Both the position numbers and the translations under genes were made by a program. From Cinnamomum chago (taxonomy: Eukaryota; Streptophyta; Magnoliopsida; Laurales; Lauraceae): 64,000 nucleotides of DNA. The notes under the pieces were generated by a model. The model saw nothing but the letters and a program-made list of their open reading frames with translations, was not told the origin of the DNA and searched no databases. Every line of letters starts with the position of its first letter. Position 1 is the stretch's first letter. Where the stretch lies: positions 117,592,001 to 117,656,000 of the forward strand of contig CP142453.1 of the NCBI GenBank assembly GCA_038049695.1, written 5' to 3'. Shown piece by piece: positions 34,851 through 45,964 of the stretch.

Positions 34851-36569
34851 GCTGATTGATCAAAACAGGGTTTTCCTGTTTAGTCCATAAAGGCGTGGTG
34901 ATCCGGATCCCCAACTCTATGGTAATACCCCATGTTTTTGTTCAATCTTTCTCAGAGATACATAATCATTCTTTAAAACATCTTGTCAAAGAAATCAGCT
35001 TGCAAGAACGACTAGTTGTTTGTGATGTGGATTGACTGCTTTACGATATTTTGACTGGTAGGGTTTTAGTAAGGACCGGCTCTCAATTAGTCTTGTTAGT
35101 CATTATTAACGTTTAATTTAAGAAGAAGAAATAAACATAGAAACAAAAACCAGTCGGCAGGTCTCAAAATCATCCAGAACTGATGGCTAGCAATGTCTTT
35201 CTAGTCAGGGCAGAGGTCTAATACTTTGCAATCCTTTATGTTCTGATCTGATATTCTGCTCCCAGGCATCTGAATGTGCTAGTCCTGAACAATGCATCCA
35301 TTGAACAAATATCCATAGTTGGGTTTTCATTTAAAAATATAAAAACATTTCAAACGAGTATTCCTACCATTCCCAGTATTTTCCTAGTCAACAATGTGCC
35401 AGGCTAGTTTTTATTGGGATCAATAACCTTGGATGGGCCCCTTTCATGGATGAAGTTTCAACCCATAGCCTAACAATATTCAAGGGAATTTATATTGATA
35501 CTCTGCCCTTATTTGCAATGGTGGGTATTTGTCAGATGGGTGAGGCTTCACCACCCTCGTCCACGAGATCCGCCACTAGGCCCCCCCATCTTCCCCATCC
35601 CACAGTGGGGCTCCTTGATACCTGTTTTGATCAATAATAATAATAATTATTATAATAATAATAAAACCTGTTCAACAATGGTCCTGTATTGTTGAATTGG
35701 GTTGAGCTTCCATGTGCTCAAGCTTGGCTCCTGCAAATTAATCAAGCTTAAGCTCATTAGGAGCTTGAGCATGTCATTTCAAACTTGGGTCTAGACATTC
35801 TTTATGAAGCGCAAGATTGAATTTAAAACTTACGTTGAATAGAAAATGAGGTGCTTGTGTCAAGTTCGTATCAGTACTCTTTGATATACAATGCTCTGTC
35901 GTTCACACCAAAAGTCTGCCAACTTGGATTCCACCTAAGGGGGGAGTATTGAGGAGTGGGATCCACCTGAGGGAGAATATCGAAAAGTTTCTATACTGCC
36001 TCTGCTAATGCGTCGAGGTTTTGGTAGGAATGGTAAGCTAAAGAAATTTAATATGATATCAGAGTTAGGAGTCGTGTGTTCGGATCCCTGATGTTGTGGT
36101 TAGCTTGAGCTTTTGGTGTTTCCAATTACTAACAATTCGAGCTCAAGTTGCAAGTTGGACTTGAATACAGAAGTGAAATTTTCTCTTTGTTTGGTTTCAT
36201 TAGAAAAGTGGGATTCAAATCTTTTTTTTTTTCATTTCACCTTAAAACAAGGACCAAAACATGTGGTCATGCAGAACTGCCAAAAAGGTATAACTTCTAA
36301 CACTTTAACCTTTGTATAACTACATTTTAGACTATAACCAGGAAAGATATGTTGGTGAATAATAATGTAATGATAGTATTAGTGCTAACAGTAAAAAAAG
36401 ATTGGTGTAGAAATACAAAGTACCACTACAAGAAATATCTAGGCTGTTGTGATGAAATTTGATGACGAAATTTTTTTTTGTCTTGAAAGAATACCCAAAG
36501 AGGACGAAATATAAATTTTGTCGTTTGTTTTCATTTTTTTTCAAAAGTATAGGAGATGAAAACAAAATC

Positions 36570-37290
36570 TCGCCTGCAAAAATAAGGCGCCAACTTCATT
36601 TGCGCTGGCACCAATTATTTTAGCTCATTGGAGACGAACATTGTTGTGACAAAATATAATTTTTTTTGCGACAAACCTAATTCGTCACCAATAAGGATAA
36701 GTTATGGAAGACGAACATATTTTGTCACTAAAATAAGGTGCCAATTTTATTTGCTTTGGCGCGAATTATTTTAACTCATTGGAGACGAACATTTTTATCA
36801 CAAAATATAATTTGTTTTTGTGACGAACGTAATTCGTCACTAATAAGGATAAGTTATGGAAGATGGTCACCAAAATAAGACGCTAATTTCATTTGCGTTG
36901 GCGCGAATTATTTTAGCTCATTGGAGACGAACATTTTTGTATCAAAATATAATATGGAAGACGAACATATTTCGTCATCAAAATAAGGCGCCAATTTCAT
37001 TTGCTTTGGCGCGAATTATTTTAGCTAATTTGTTTTTGTGACAAACGTAATTCGTCACTAATAAGGATAAGTTATAGAAAACGAAAATATTTGATTACCA
37101 AAATAAGGCGCCAATTTCATTTGCGTTGGTGCGAATTATTTTAGTTTATTGGAGACGAACATTTTTGTCACAAAAGATAATTTGTTTTTGCGACGAACGT
37201 AATTCGTCACTAATAAGGATAAGTTATGGAAGACGAAAATATTTCGGCCAACAAAATAAGGCGCCAATTTCATTCGCACTTGAGCCTATT
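36570..37290. repeat. Subterminal tandem repeats of the CACTA element
   Basis: Six diverged units carry AAAATAAGGCGCCAATTTCA near 36580, 36730, 36871, 36979, 37099 and 37252, with intervals of about 110-155 bp. Each unit also carries GGCGCGAATTATTTTAG and GACGAACGTAATTCGTCAC. These are likely transposase-binding arrays, by analogy with other CACTA elements. Confidence 0.75.
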
Positions 37291-37791
37291 CTTCTCTCAC
37301 AAGTATTGTTTTGGAAAAGCCTTTAAAATGACTAAAATGCCCCCCCCCCAGCCCAGGCCCTAACGTCCATCCCCCCCGCCCCCCCCAATCCAACGCCCCT
37401 TTTTCAAAACCAATTTCCCCCTTTGTCCGTCCATTTATCTCGGTCTCTCTTTTCGAAAACCCTTTTCCCCCTTTTCCAAAACCATTTTCCAGAAGAGGAG
37501 AGAAGAACTCTTTTCCTCATTTTCCAAAACTCTTTTCCAACATCTTCCACCAATCGTCTCAGGTACCCATGGCCCATTGACCCCCATCAATCATCATCAC
37601 CCCTCCATCAACGCACACGGTGCAGACCCATCCCTGATTAGTGATCCCTCTCATCTCTACTTCTTTCAGTCTCTCTTGTCCATAACTCCCAAACGCAACC
37701 ACCATCACCAATCACCATCATTTGCGCCCATCATCCTCCATTCAGGAGTCCGCCACCGCCAAGTACACCTACCTCTCTCAGTCTCTGCTAT

Positions 37792-38047
37792 TGTGAGAAC
37801 TTGGTCCGGACAGTACCCTTAACCACGGGGCGTAGTGTGTCTGTCACCTACGGGCTTCAAACGGTGAGTCTCCGTTAGCCCGCATCGGAAATATCCAAGT
37901 CCTGACCCTAGGCTTATAAGTCAAACCCCGTATTAACTTAGCATAGGTCTTTCAAAACCGTGCGACCCCAGAAATCATAAGAACTCCGAAGTTAAGCATG
38001 TTCGGGTGGGAGCAGTACTAAGATGGGTGACCTTTTGGGAAGTCCTC
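37792..38047 (+). mobile_element. Probable Cassandra-type LTR fragment
   Basis: The segment begins TGTGAGAACTTGG and runs into a 5S-rRNA-like sequence, the hallmark arrangement of Cassandra TRIM LTRs. The right end is abrupt at about 38047, where CACTA subterminal motifs resume. The Cassandra assignment is from established family architecture. I could not align it. Confidence 0.5.
37960..38047 (+). pseudogene. 5S rRNA-derived sequence
   Basis: GAACTCCGAAGTTAAGC (37981-37997) and AGTACTAAGATGGGTGACC (38014-38032) are the 5S rRNA internal promoter blocks (A box and C box), followed by a TGGGAAGTCCTC-like end. The 5' part of 5S is reduced and altered, so this is not a functional 5S gene. It could still attract Pol III factors. 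Confidence 0.85.
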
Positions 38048-40390
38048 TCTATTTTTTATATTTATGACAAAATATTTTTGTCTCTAATTTCTTCCTTTAA
38101 TGACAAAATATTTTGTCACTAATTACTTACAAGTATGTTCCCAACAGAGTGTATTGGAGACAAAAATAAAAATCGTCACAAATTTATCTTTTTTAATGAC
38201 GAATTTTTTTGCATCTCCAATACCTTTTAGCGACAAGGCTTTGGCAACAAAACAAGTGACGAAAATTTTTCGTCTTAATTAGTTTCAGTGACGAAATATG
38301 TATATTTTGGGACAAATTTGTGTCGTCCTCAAACCCCAAATTTCTTGTAGTGTACGTAACACAATAGAGCCTTTAATTATCTAACTATATCATACTATTA
38401 CTGGCTGAGTGAAGCTACTCTCAGTTGATTCTGAGCTAAGTGAACTGAGAAAGGCTTCGTATTGTCCACATTTAGCACTGTATGAGCAGTATGCACCAGA
38501 TGATGATGATGAACTGTAGCACCTAATGAGCAATATGTACCAGATGATGATGACGATCATATGACAGAAAAGTGAAATTTGTAAAAGCAAAAAAGAAAAA
38601 GATTTTTTTTAAAGTTATTAGAATAAAATTTGTGAAAAATACAAAATATATTTATTCTAAACTGTTTGCATATTATGATAGGAACAATAATATCCAAAAA
38701 GACAAAAAGAAAAGAAAAGAAAAGAAAAGAAAAAGACTAGAATTCCAGTTTGAGTTCTTTTTAAGCAAAATAGGTGACTGGTTAGGTCAAGGAAGAAAAT
38801 AATAATAATAATAATAAGAAGCAACAACAGCTTGAGCTTGATCCTGACTGTAGCTGACAAAGCTAGGGGCTTGTAGCTTATCCTGAGTCTTATTTCAGTA
38901 ACACTTTCGGTCTCTTGGATCCCTGCGTGCCAAAAAGAGAGATTCTGTGACAAATTGTGACATGACTAAGATCTAAGTTAACACTTTTTTATTGATACAA
39001 ATAAAAGGTTTACAGTGTTGAAAATGGATAACCAAAAGACATTACTTAAAATCTTGCTGCTAAAAAAGAAGGGTTGTTTCTCTCCCCCATCTCTTTCAAG
39101 CTGTGGCGTGTCTGATCATCTTCTTAGCCACATTCCAACTTGGAAAGTTGGTCAAGTAAATAAGGCTGGGGAAGCACAACAGTCTTACACTATCAAATAC
39201 TGAATACTGAATAGTTTTTCAGATGTAATGTTTATCCAAGCCCAAGATAAAAAGAAGACGACAGGGATAGAATCAGATTCATGTCATCACCCCAAATTAA
39301 AAACAGTAGCCTTCTGTTTCATATTAGAAAAATAGGGTGGCCACAATGCCGACACCCTGCCTTCGGTTGGAATCCAAGAACCCAATTACTTCTACTTTTT
39401 GGTGATTAATAATATAACTCATGGTGGTTAGAGTTGGCATGAGCTTTGGTTCGTTGAAGGTCAAGTTTGGGAGCCGGGTAGCAAAGTGTCGGTTAACCCA
39501 ATGATTGATCAAGTAAATAATGTCAACCCAAAACTAATAAGTGTTCACGGGAACCCTAAATTACCGGGTAGGTTTTGACAGATCAGGAATGCCACCCCCA
39601 TATTAGATCCGGTTGGGTTCGGGACATAATTAGTATGACTTTGAACATGGCCCACAATGAGGTAGGTATTCATGCTCCATGACAGTCAGCTGTGCTGTGC
39701 GACTCGGCCGAGTTTCACCTATTTGAACCTGGGCGCTCCTGAGTTAGGGGCGGTATTCTCAATTTAAAATCTGATCTGATTATTCATGCTCTCGGAACTA
39801 CTCCCGCTACTTCAGGATTTTAGTTTTTTTTTTTTTTAGAACTAGGGTTGGGATATTGGTCACGAGTGATAATTTAGGTGAAGGCTCAAGAATCAATCCT
39901 AAATATGAATGTGATACTAAAGGTACCAACACCACTTAATCATTATAAATTTCTCGGCAGTTTTATATATGTACTTCTTTATTTGCTTTCCTTGTCGATA
40001 GTGGTAAATTGAATGCCTCTCAGGATTCTCATTGAGCCGAAAGGTAATAAAATAGAAGAAATGATGAACACAGCAATCACTAGCACACACACCCTGACTA
40101 TGCAGCATTCTGTTTAAAGCTGTATCTGGTCTCGTGGGTGCGTGTTCAAATCTAATTGGATAAGATTGACACAGTGTAGACTGTAGACTTATCCAACATG
40201 AAACGCACCCACTTTCCCACTTACATCATCCACAAGGGATGGCTCCAAATCTTCCCTCCATGGCTTAACAACCCACTAATCAAACTTTAGCTTTTTTAAA
40301 AAAAAAAACATGAATTACAAAAATAATCCATGCTCGTGTCCTTACTTTTACACTTTGTAAACATAGGAGGATGCCGCATGAGATGACGAA

Positions 40391-40640
40391 AATGGTTCCT
40401 ATTCTTTAATGCAGAGACGTCCGCTCTGCACTAGACGTCGGAATTAAGTTTTCTTAGAGTATGTCTCTTGTTGATATCAGTAAGAGAAAGTTTCTCTTTA
40501 TGAAAGATTTTCACCTATGAATGTCCACTCGAAATGCCGTATACGAAATGGTTCCTATCCTTCAATGCAGAGACACCTGCTCTCCATTAACTCTCCATGA
40601 GAAAGTTTCTCTTTATAGAAGTGGTTACGGAAAATGATAA
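40391..40640. repeat. Diverged tandem duplication, period about 156 bp
   Basis: AATGGTTCCTATTCTTTAAT at 40391 recurs as AATGGTTCCTATCCTTCAAT at 40547. Both are followed by GCAGAGAC, a CTGCTCT or CGCTCT block, and later GAGAAAGTTTCTCTTTAT. Confidence 0.6.
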
Positions 40641-40886
40641 AAAATGAATATGGTTTACACAATGTTATTCTTTTCAGTTTCTACTATTCTACCCAAGTGG
40701 GAGTTGGTGGAGTCGCATAAAGATTTAGAATGTATTTGCTCCTCACATTTAAAGGACCAAAGTCCACCCCGGTTTTACCTGATTTGCATATTTGTAGGCT
40801 TAGTGGGTGCAACATTGGGCTTAGTCCTGATGCTTCAAAGCCCAGGATAAGAGAGAGAGAGAGAGAGCACAAAAATAGCCCCAGAA

Positions 40887-41132
40887 AACAGGAACCTGTG
40901 GATGCAAAGTGGCATCCATCAATTTCATCAATTTGTACCGACACTTTATTCTGCCAAAGCTTTAAACTCGTAGGACATATGGACCATGTGGAGGACATTC
41001 AAGACCCAATGAACAGGAAACTGTGGATGCAAAGTGGCATCCATCGGTTTCATCCAGTAGGACAGACACTCTATTAAGGCAAAAGTGCATATTCCTAGGA
41101 CATATACACCATGTGCAGTACATAACTTTTTG
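40887..41132. repeat. Tandem duplication, period 125 bp
   Basis: Two units start AACAGGAA at 40887 and 41012. They share GTGGATGCAAAGTGGCATCC, a palindromic GATGCAAAGTGGCATC core, and TAGGACATAT.ACCATGTG. Frames across it on either strand are repeats of one peptide, not genes. Confidence 0.7.
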
Positions 41133-41532
41133 ACCAATGATTCTGGCGTGGGGCATATACGACCTATGTCGTGTCCGTTTGTGATTAGGGCCATGAGGTC
41201 CTTGTGTGGTAGTGCCCTTATCACGGGCCTCTGTTGAAAGGCAACTGACAGTAAGACCACATGCACAGAAAATAAAACCTACCAATCATCTGCGGATATT
41301 TGGGCGAAATGGTTGTTCACATGGACCAATTAAGATCTCACCATAATCTATATCCCTTAACTGCAGTGGTGGACCAGGATTTTTATTTGAGGGCAGATCA
41401 AAGACAGATGGTTGGATTTTGTAGGCAAAATGACCTTTTGGAGTGTTGTTGGTTTTTTTTTTTTTTTTTTTTCTTGGATTTGTTAGCTATGTTGTTTTGT
41501 ATTTGTTAGTTAAAAAAACCCGATGCTTTCCA

Positions 41533-42206
41533 CAATCAAACTTTTGCTAAATGACTCAAAATAAATTATCAAGGCTTTTAGAATAACAAGTACCTCTACC
41601 TCATTAGAGTCTTTAATTTTAATCGGCTCATAAAAAGAAATCTAACACCTTGCCTTTAAAATTATGAAGTACCACTCCAATACCCAACTGACCACCCGCT
41701 TTACCTCTCCCAGTCCCATCGACATTAGACTTTATCACCCCTTAAAGAGGGTTTCATCTAAGAAGCTTAATGTATTTGAAAGACCTACACATCATCCAAT
41801 CCTCCCAATTAACAAACTTATTATCAATGTTAAGAAAAACAAGCTCATTTCTCCCTAAAGCCAATTTTTCATTTTTCAATAAGACCACCGCCAACAAATC
41901 TTTCAACAAAGGAGTGAATCATTAAAAAAATTATTTCATTCCTTTCCTTTCAAATGGACCACAAGATAGCAAAAGAAATAAGTTGCCAAAGCAACAAACC
42001 ACGGCTTCTAATGCAGGCCAAACTCCAAGCATCAAATGCACCAACCAGGAACTTGGAAAACAACATAAAATGCCACATCTATCCAAGAAATATTTTGACA
42101 TAAAGAAAAAGTCCCACAGTGAAGAAAGAGAGGGTTGATATATATATAAGGAATATCTCTTCCCGAAAATAAGCGAGAGACAGCTCCACCAAGCTTTCCC
42201 CTGCAT
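41533..42206 (-). pseudogene. LINE 3'-part remnant with RNase H domain
   Basis: On the minus strand, 41740-41660 encodes a plant LINE RNase H start (VIKSNVDGTGRGKAGG, then QLGIGVVLHNFKGKVLDFF). After a stop and a frameshift comes KDSNEVEVLVILKALIIYF (about 41620-41560). Upstream, 42206-41931, is an open frame whose composition (VWPALEAVVCCFGNLFLLL) resembles the segment between reverse transcriptase and RNase H in plant LINEs. Stops and frame changes make it dead. No ends could be fixed. Confidence 0.6.
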
Positions 42207-42548
42207 GAGTTAGGCTTGAACAGTAATGAAGCCAAGCTTGGATATATAGACTTAAACCCAGACCTCAACTTGAGCTCTAACTCAACTTAGATTATTTGTT
42301 TTCGGAACTATACTTATTAAGATATAGATTTATGTAAGTACAACTTTTCTTAATAGAGAACTTGTCTGTATTGTCCACTTTGAGACCATAAAAAAAGGAA
42401 AATGTTTGTCCAATAAACAATGTACCTAATGTTAATTAGGATTAATCTTGTATATATCTTTAGAAAAACTTTCAAATATTCTTATTACAATGTACTACGT
42501 TGAGGCCCTTTTCTTCTAATTAGTTTATCTCTAATTAAAGTTAAGTAG
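42207..42548. other. No gene seen
   Basis: AT-rich non-coding sequence between the LINE remnant and the Tourist-like MITE. Confidence 0.4.
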
Positions 42549-42551
42549 TTA

Positions 42552-43145
42552 GGGCTTGTTTGGCATCTCTACTATTTTATTTATAGATCCATCTAAAATA
42601 GAGCCATAGAAAAAAGAGGCTAGGATAAAAAAAAACGCATTTGGTAACGCATGAATCTATTTTAAATACCTTGCCTCTATATTTTAAGACTTTTTTTTTT
42701 GCTAAAAGGTAATTGTATTAAGAGAAGAGGAGAAGAGAGACAGAGGCTAAGAGCCCACAAAAAGAAGCTCTAGGAGCAACAGCAAGGAGAAGGAAAAACA
42801 GCACACCAGAAGCATGACCAACTTAAGAATTGGAGAACAAAAAATTACAAAAGTTCTTGAGAGGTCTACTAGAGAATGGCTTGGAGATTCGCTTGAGAGA
42901 GGCAGAGAGGAGCTCAGACAGGAAGCTGGTGACCTTCACTTGAGAGGCACTGTATTTTAAGACTCAAAAGCTCTATTTCTCATCTGCCCACTTTTGGAGC
43001 ATTTGGATTTTAGAGGATTTGCCTCTAAATGTCTAAAGCGGACAGAGCCTAAAATCTTGTGCCAAACGCTCTAATTGTTCAAACCTCTATCCGATTTAGA
43101 CATTTAGAGAAATAGAAGCATGAAATAGAGATGCCAAACATGGAC
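42552..43145. mobile_element. Tourist-like MITE with a LINE inside it
   Basis: The ends are GGGCTTGTTTGGCATCTCTA and the complement of GTCCATGTTTGGCATCTCTA, flanked by TTA at 42549-42551 and 43146-43148. Without the 262-bp LINE insert and its duplicated target, the element is about 320 bp. The two halves pair over a longer distance through CTCTATTT/AAATAGAG-type motifs. No protein. Confidence 0.85.
42691..42952 (-). mobile_element. 5'-truncated LINE, 262 bp
   Basis: A poly-T tract at 42691-42700 (poly-A tail on the minus strand) is followed by TGCTAAAAGGTAATTGTATT and a GCCCACAAAAAG block. These match the 3' end of the LINE at 51578-54235 (TTGCTAAATAGCTAGCTTTG, GCCCACAAAG). An 11-bp target duplication TATTTTAAGAC flanks it at 42680-42690 and 42953-42963. 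Confidence 0.85.
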
Positions 43146-44059
43146 TTAGTTCAATGCATCACCTATTAAATTGTGCATTTTTAGAAAAACATGAATATAT
43201 TTTAATCAAAAGGAAAAAATGATTGTATATACATACATACATACATAGAATTATTATGTAATACAAATATAGAGGATCGAGCCAAACACCTTAACAATTC
43301 AAGCTCGAACTTATCCGGGTTTAACTTAAGGTTAGCTTAAGATTTTCTCCCGCACACCGGTGTCATTCGTCACACGGGATTTGATGAAATTCAGGGAGGG
43401 TCTTGCCTTTCGTGACAATTCGATACATGTTCCCGTGGGAGAAAATTTTCCTTCTATTTAGAGCCTTAATTAAATGATAATCCTGGCTATCCTAATTATG
43501 GAACTTTCAATTGCCCCCACCCCACCCCACCCCACCAAAGAAGCAGAAGAAAAAAGAAAAAAGAAAAAGAGATACCTTTCTAGTTGGAATTTTTTTTTAA
43601 TCTTCCACTAACTATTTGTTTTGATATAGAAGTACAAATACAAATCACGGGTAGCTAAGTCCTGGCAACTAGCTAGTAAGAGCAGGCCAACATATTAATA
43701 AACATGTTATGCATGTGATCTCCCAGTTTCTTAGTAATCAAATCCAACTTCCACACAACTACTCTCCCACTTTTCTTTTATCTATCTCTACTATATATAC
43801 AAAAACGAACAAAACTGTCATGGCAATGGTTGAATATTCCTCTTTAAACCCTCATGTGGAAGACAGAGTTCTAGTTTGAGGGCGGTCATCGTCCAATCTA
43901 TTATTGAATGGAACGTGTGAGAGGACAAGGATGGCCCCTTAATCATACACGAAGAAGATACAAATTGGCATTTTCGAATCAGCCATTCAACGTATCTAAC
44001 TCACTGCTAGCCTCCATGGACACCATCCTTTTTTTTTTTTTGTGTGTATATATATATAT

Positions 44060-44186
44060 GAGGGCTGCTCCCCTCAGCTGCAACCCTCCTTAATATCAGC
44101 TGCAGGCATGTGAGGGGAGCAGCTGCAGCCCTCCTCACATGCCTGCAGCTGATATTAGAGGGGGCTGCAGCTGAGGAGAGCAGTAG

Positions 44187-44188
<2 letters not shown>
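44060..44188. mobile_element. Near-complete hairpin MITE in a (TA)n tract, 129 bp
   Basis: The left arm starts GAGGGCTGCTCCCCTCAGCT and contains TATCAGCTGCAGGCATGTGA. The right arm carries the complement, TCACATGCCTGCAGCTGATA and AGCTGAGGAGAGCAGTAGCC. Only a short loop near GGAGCAGCTGCAG separates them. TA dinucleotides border both sides (44047-44059 and 44189-44232). Confidence 0.8.
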
Positions 44189-44236
<48 letters not shown>

Positions 44237-44243
44237 CATATAT

Positions 44244-44415
44244 GGGAGGTGCTCCTATGAATGACACTCTCACCAAATTTATAAGAGATGAGTGGGGGCC
44301 TTCACTTACATATTCACTATCACCAATTTAAATGCAAGGACCCCAACTTAAATGTGAGGGCCCCCACCCATCTCTCATAAACTTGGTGAGAGTGTATTTC
44401 ATAAGAGCACCTCCC
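44244..44415. mobile_element. MITE in a (TA)n tract, 172 bp
   Basis: The ends are GGGAGGTGCTCCTATGAA and the complement of GGGAGGTGCTCTTATGAA. The second inverted block ACACTCTCACCAA follows each end. TA-rich tracts lie on both sides. It is a relative of 32084-32221. Confidence 0.8.
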
Positions 44416-44416
44416 T

Positions 44417-44455
<39 letters not shown>

Positions 44456-45964
44456 TACACACACGTATATATGGGAAACAAGAAAGGCTAGGCTAGGCTT
44501 GGTTGTAAAAGTTAGTAGCATGTCCGTCCATTTACAACGTCCAAAGCCGCATTTTTTATGTCCTTGATTTGGGTATGGTTCCATGTTCACAACGTTCTTC
44601 ACAACTGTTTTTGAACTTCTTATTTTATCATGTCATGTATGGACGACTCCTTTGAGAGAGAGAGAGATGTGTAAAGCAGATTTCCAAAGGAAGGTGTGTA
44701 AGCAAACTGACTGATCCAGTTATACCTTTTTTGTTTCCTTTTTGAAGGTAAAATCTCCATTTACCCAGTAAAATCAACAATGTGGAAATGCCTTCTGAAT
44801 CTTTAAAAATTACTTGGGGAAGGGTGCACATAGATTGCTTTTGATTTGTTAGTTGATTTTCTGTGAGTTCGTTTACATAGATTTTGTGGAATCCTTGTCT
44901 TTAGAATTTTAGATACCCTCAAATTTTTATCATAAGTTTCGCATTTAAAAGTTTTAAAATGCTAATTTAGAGCATCCCACACACATATATTTTGAACCTC
45001 TATCTTTCTGCCTAAGAATCTTTCAGGGTTATTGATTGTCCACCCTATTCCAAACCCCTTCCTCGTCAGTTTGATGCGTTGCATATTTCTCACGAAAAAA
45101 GAGAGAAATGAACTAATTGTTTCTTGTAGAGAGGATTTTGTTTTCCCATATAAGATGTCCGTAAGATTAATGCGCAAATACAAATATAGAGTGGGGGATC
45201 TTCTCGCACCACAAACACACCCTTGAATTTTCTTGTACAAGTGTTTTATATGTAAATTGAATAAGAATGATAGCATTCATGTGAGAGATCCAAACATTTG
45301 AATTGTCCTAGCAAACAAACCGAATCATTAACATGAGAACAGAACTGGTAGCACCTACGACCAGGAACCGTGACATAGCACTCCCTGTAACCTGCATTTT
45401 TTGTTTTGTTTTGTTTTCCAAACAGACGAAATCTCAATAGGAAGAGCGAAATTTGAATAGTAAATGAGGATGAATCATCTTTTACATTTTCCTTCCATCA
45501 TACCGACTTGAACACACGGTCAAATAGCAGCTCATCTCCTTTGAAGACTCCAAAAAGTCCACTCCGGGGCATTTCGTCATTTTAAATAAAGAGTCCCCTT
45601 TTCAGTTCTCCATCTCATTAAAACCTCACAACACCTTCCATTTCTTCTCTCACAAAACAAAAAAGAACACACCTTCCATTTTTCTACACAGACGGAGAGA
45701 GAGTACTGTCGATTTGCAACATCTGCAGGCTAGCCATATGGTCTGCAGCTAAACGACGAGCAGAGAATCCCTAGAAGAGTATCAGAAGTTGGAAAGCTTT
45801 CATCCAACACCTCGATTTGCCGCCCAAACACCCCTTTTATTTAAACTACCAATATCTCTCTTTCAAAACGCCGCACGAGAGAGAGGCAGCAACAGATCCC
45901 AAAATCAAAATCTCTACATCTCCTTCCTCTCTCAAAACCCAAAGAAAAAAAAAAAAAAAAAACC

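Larger units (their letters stand above)
31255..36423. other. PEX11 3' region and non-coding stretch
   Basis: The first few hundred bases are probably PEX11 3'-UTR. The rest shows no recognisable gene. It contains poly-T at 31690-31709, a (TA)n-associated MITE (32084-32221), a diverged tandem duplication (33391-33575), an inverted repeat (34686-34850) and (ATA)n at 35637-35663. Short frames such as that at 33632-33847 have no recognisable product. Confidence 0.5.
36424..38352. mobile_element. Non-autonomous CACTA element, 1929 bp
   Basis: The ends are CACTACAAGAAA and its exact complement TTTCTTGTAGTG, flanked by the 3-bp duplication TAC at 36421-36423 and 38353-38355, as expected for CACTA transposons. 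Subterminal regions hold many ATTCGTCAC / GTGACGAA-type motifs in both orientations. No transposase or TnpA frame was found. The interior (37340-37790) is C-rich without a recognisable gene, followed by a 5S/Cassandra-like segment. Confidence 0.92.
38353..41532. other. No gene seen
   Basis: AT-rich sequence with GATGATGATG microsatellites (38499, 38543), an (AAAAG)n tract (38708-38733), (AAT)n at 38800-38817 and two tandem duplications listed separately. No frame resembles a known protein. Confidence 0.5.
43149..45600. other. No gene seen, MITEs only
   Basis: AT-rich sequence upstream of the MATE gene. It holds (CATA)n at about 43230-43246, a CCCACCCCACC tract near 43515, a small inverted repeat at 43341-43448 (ATTTTCTCCC ends), the two hairpin MITEs at 44060-44415, and further (TA)n. 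The short frames it contains have no recognisable product. Confidence 0.5.

Noticed and set aside
36055-36100. tRNA- or primer-site-like motif (GATATCAGAGTTAGGAGTCG, then GTTCGGATCC)
   Set aside because: No cloverleaf could be formed and no LTR borders were seen. Kept only as a possible decayed SINE or primer site.
37960-38047. Functional 5S rRNA gene
   Set aside because: The 5' part of the 5S sequence is reduced and altered, and the segment is a single copy inside a transposon.
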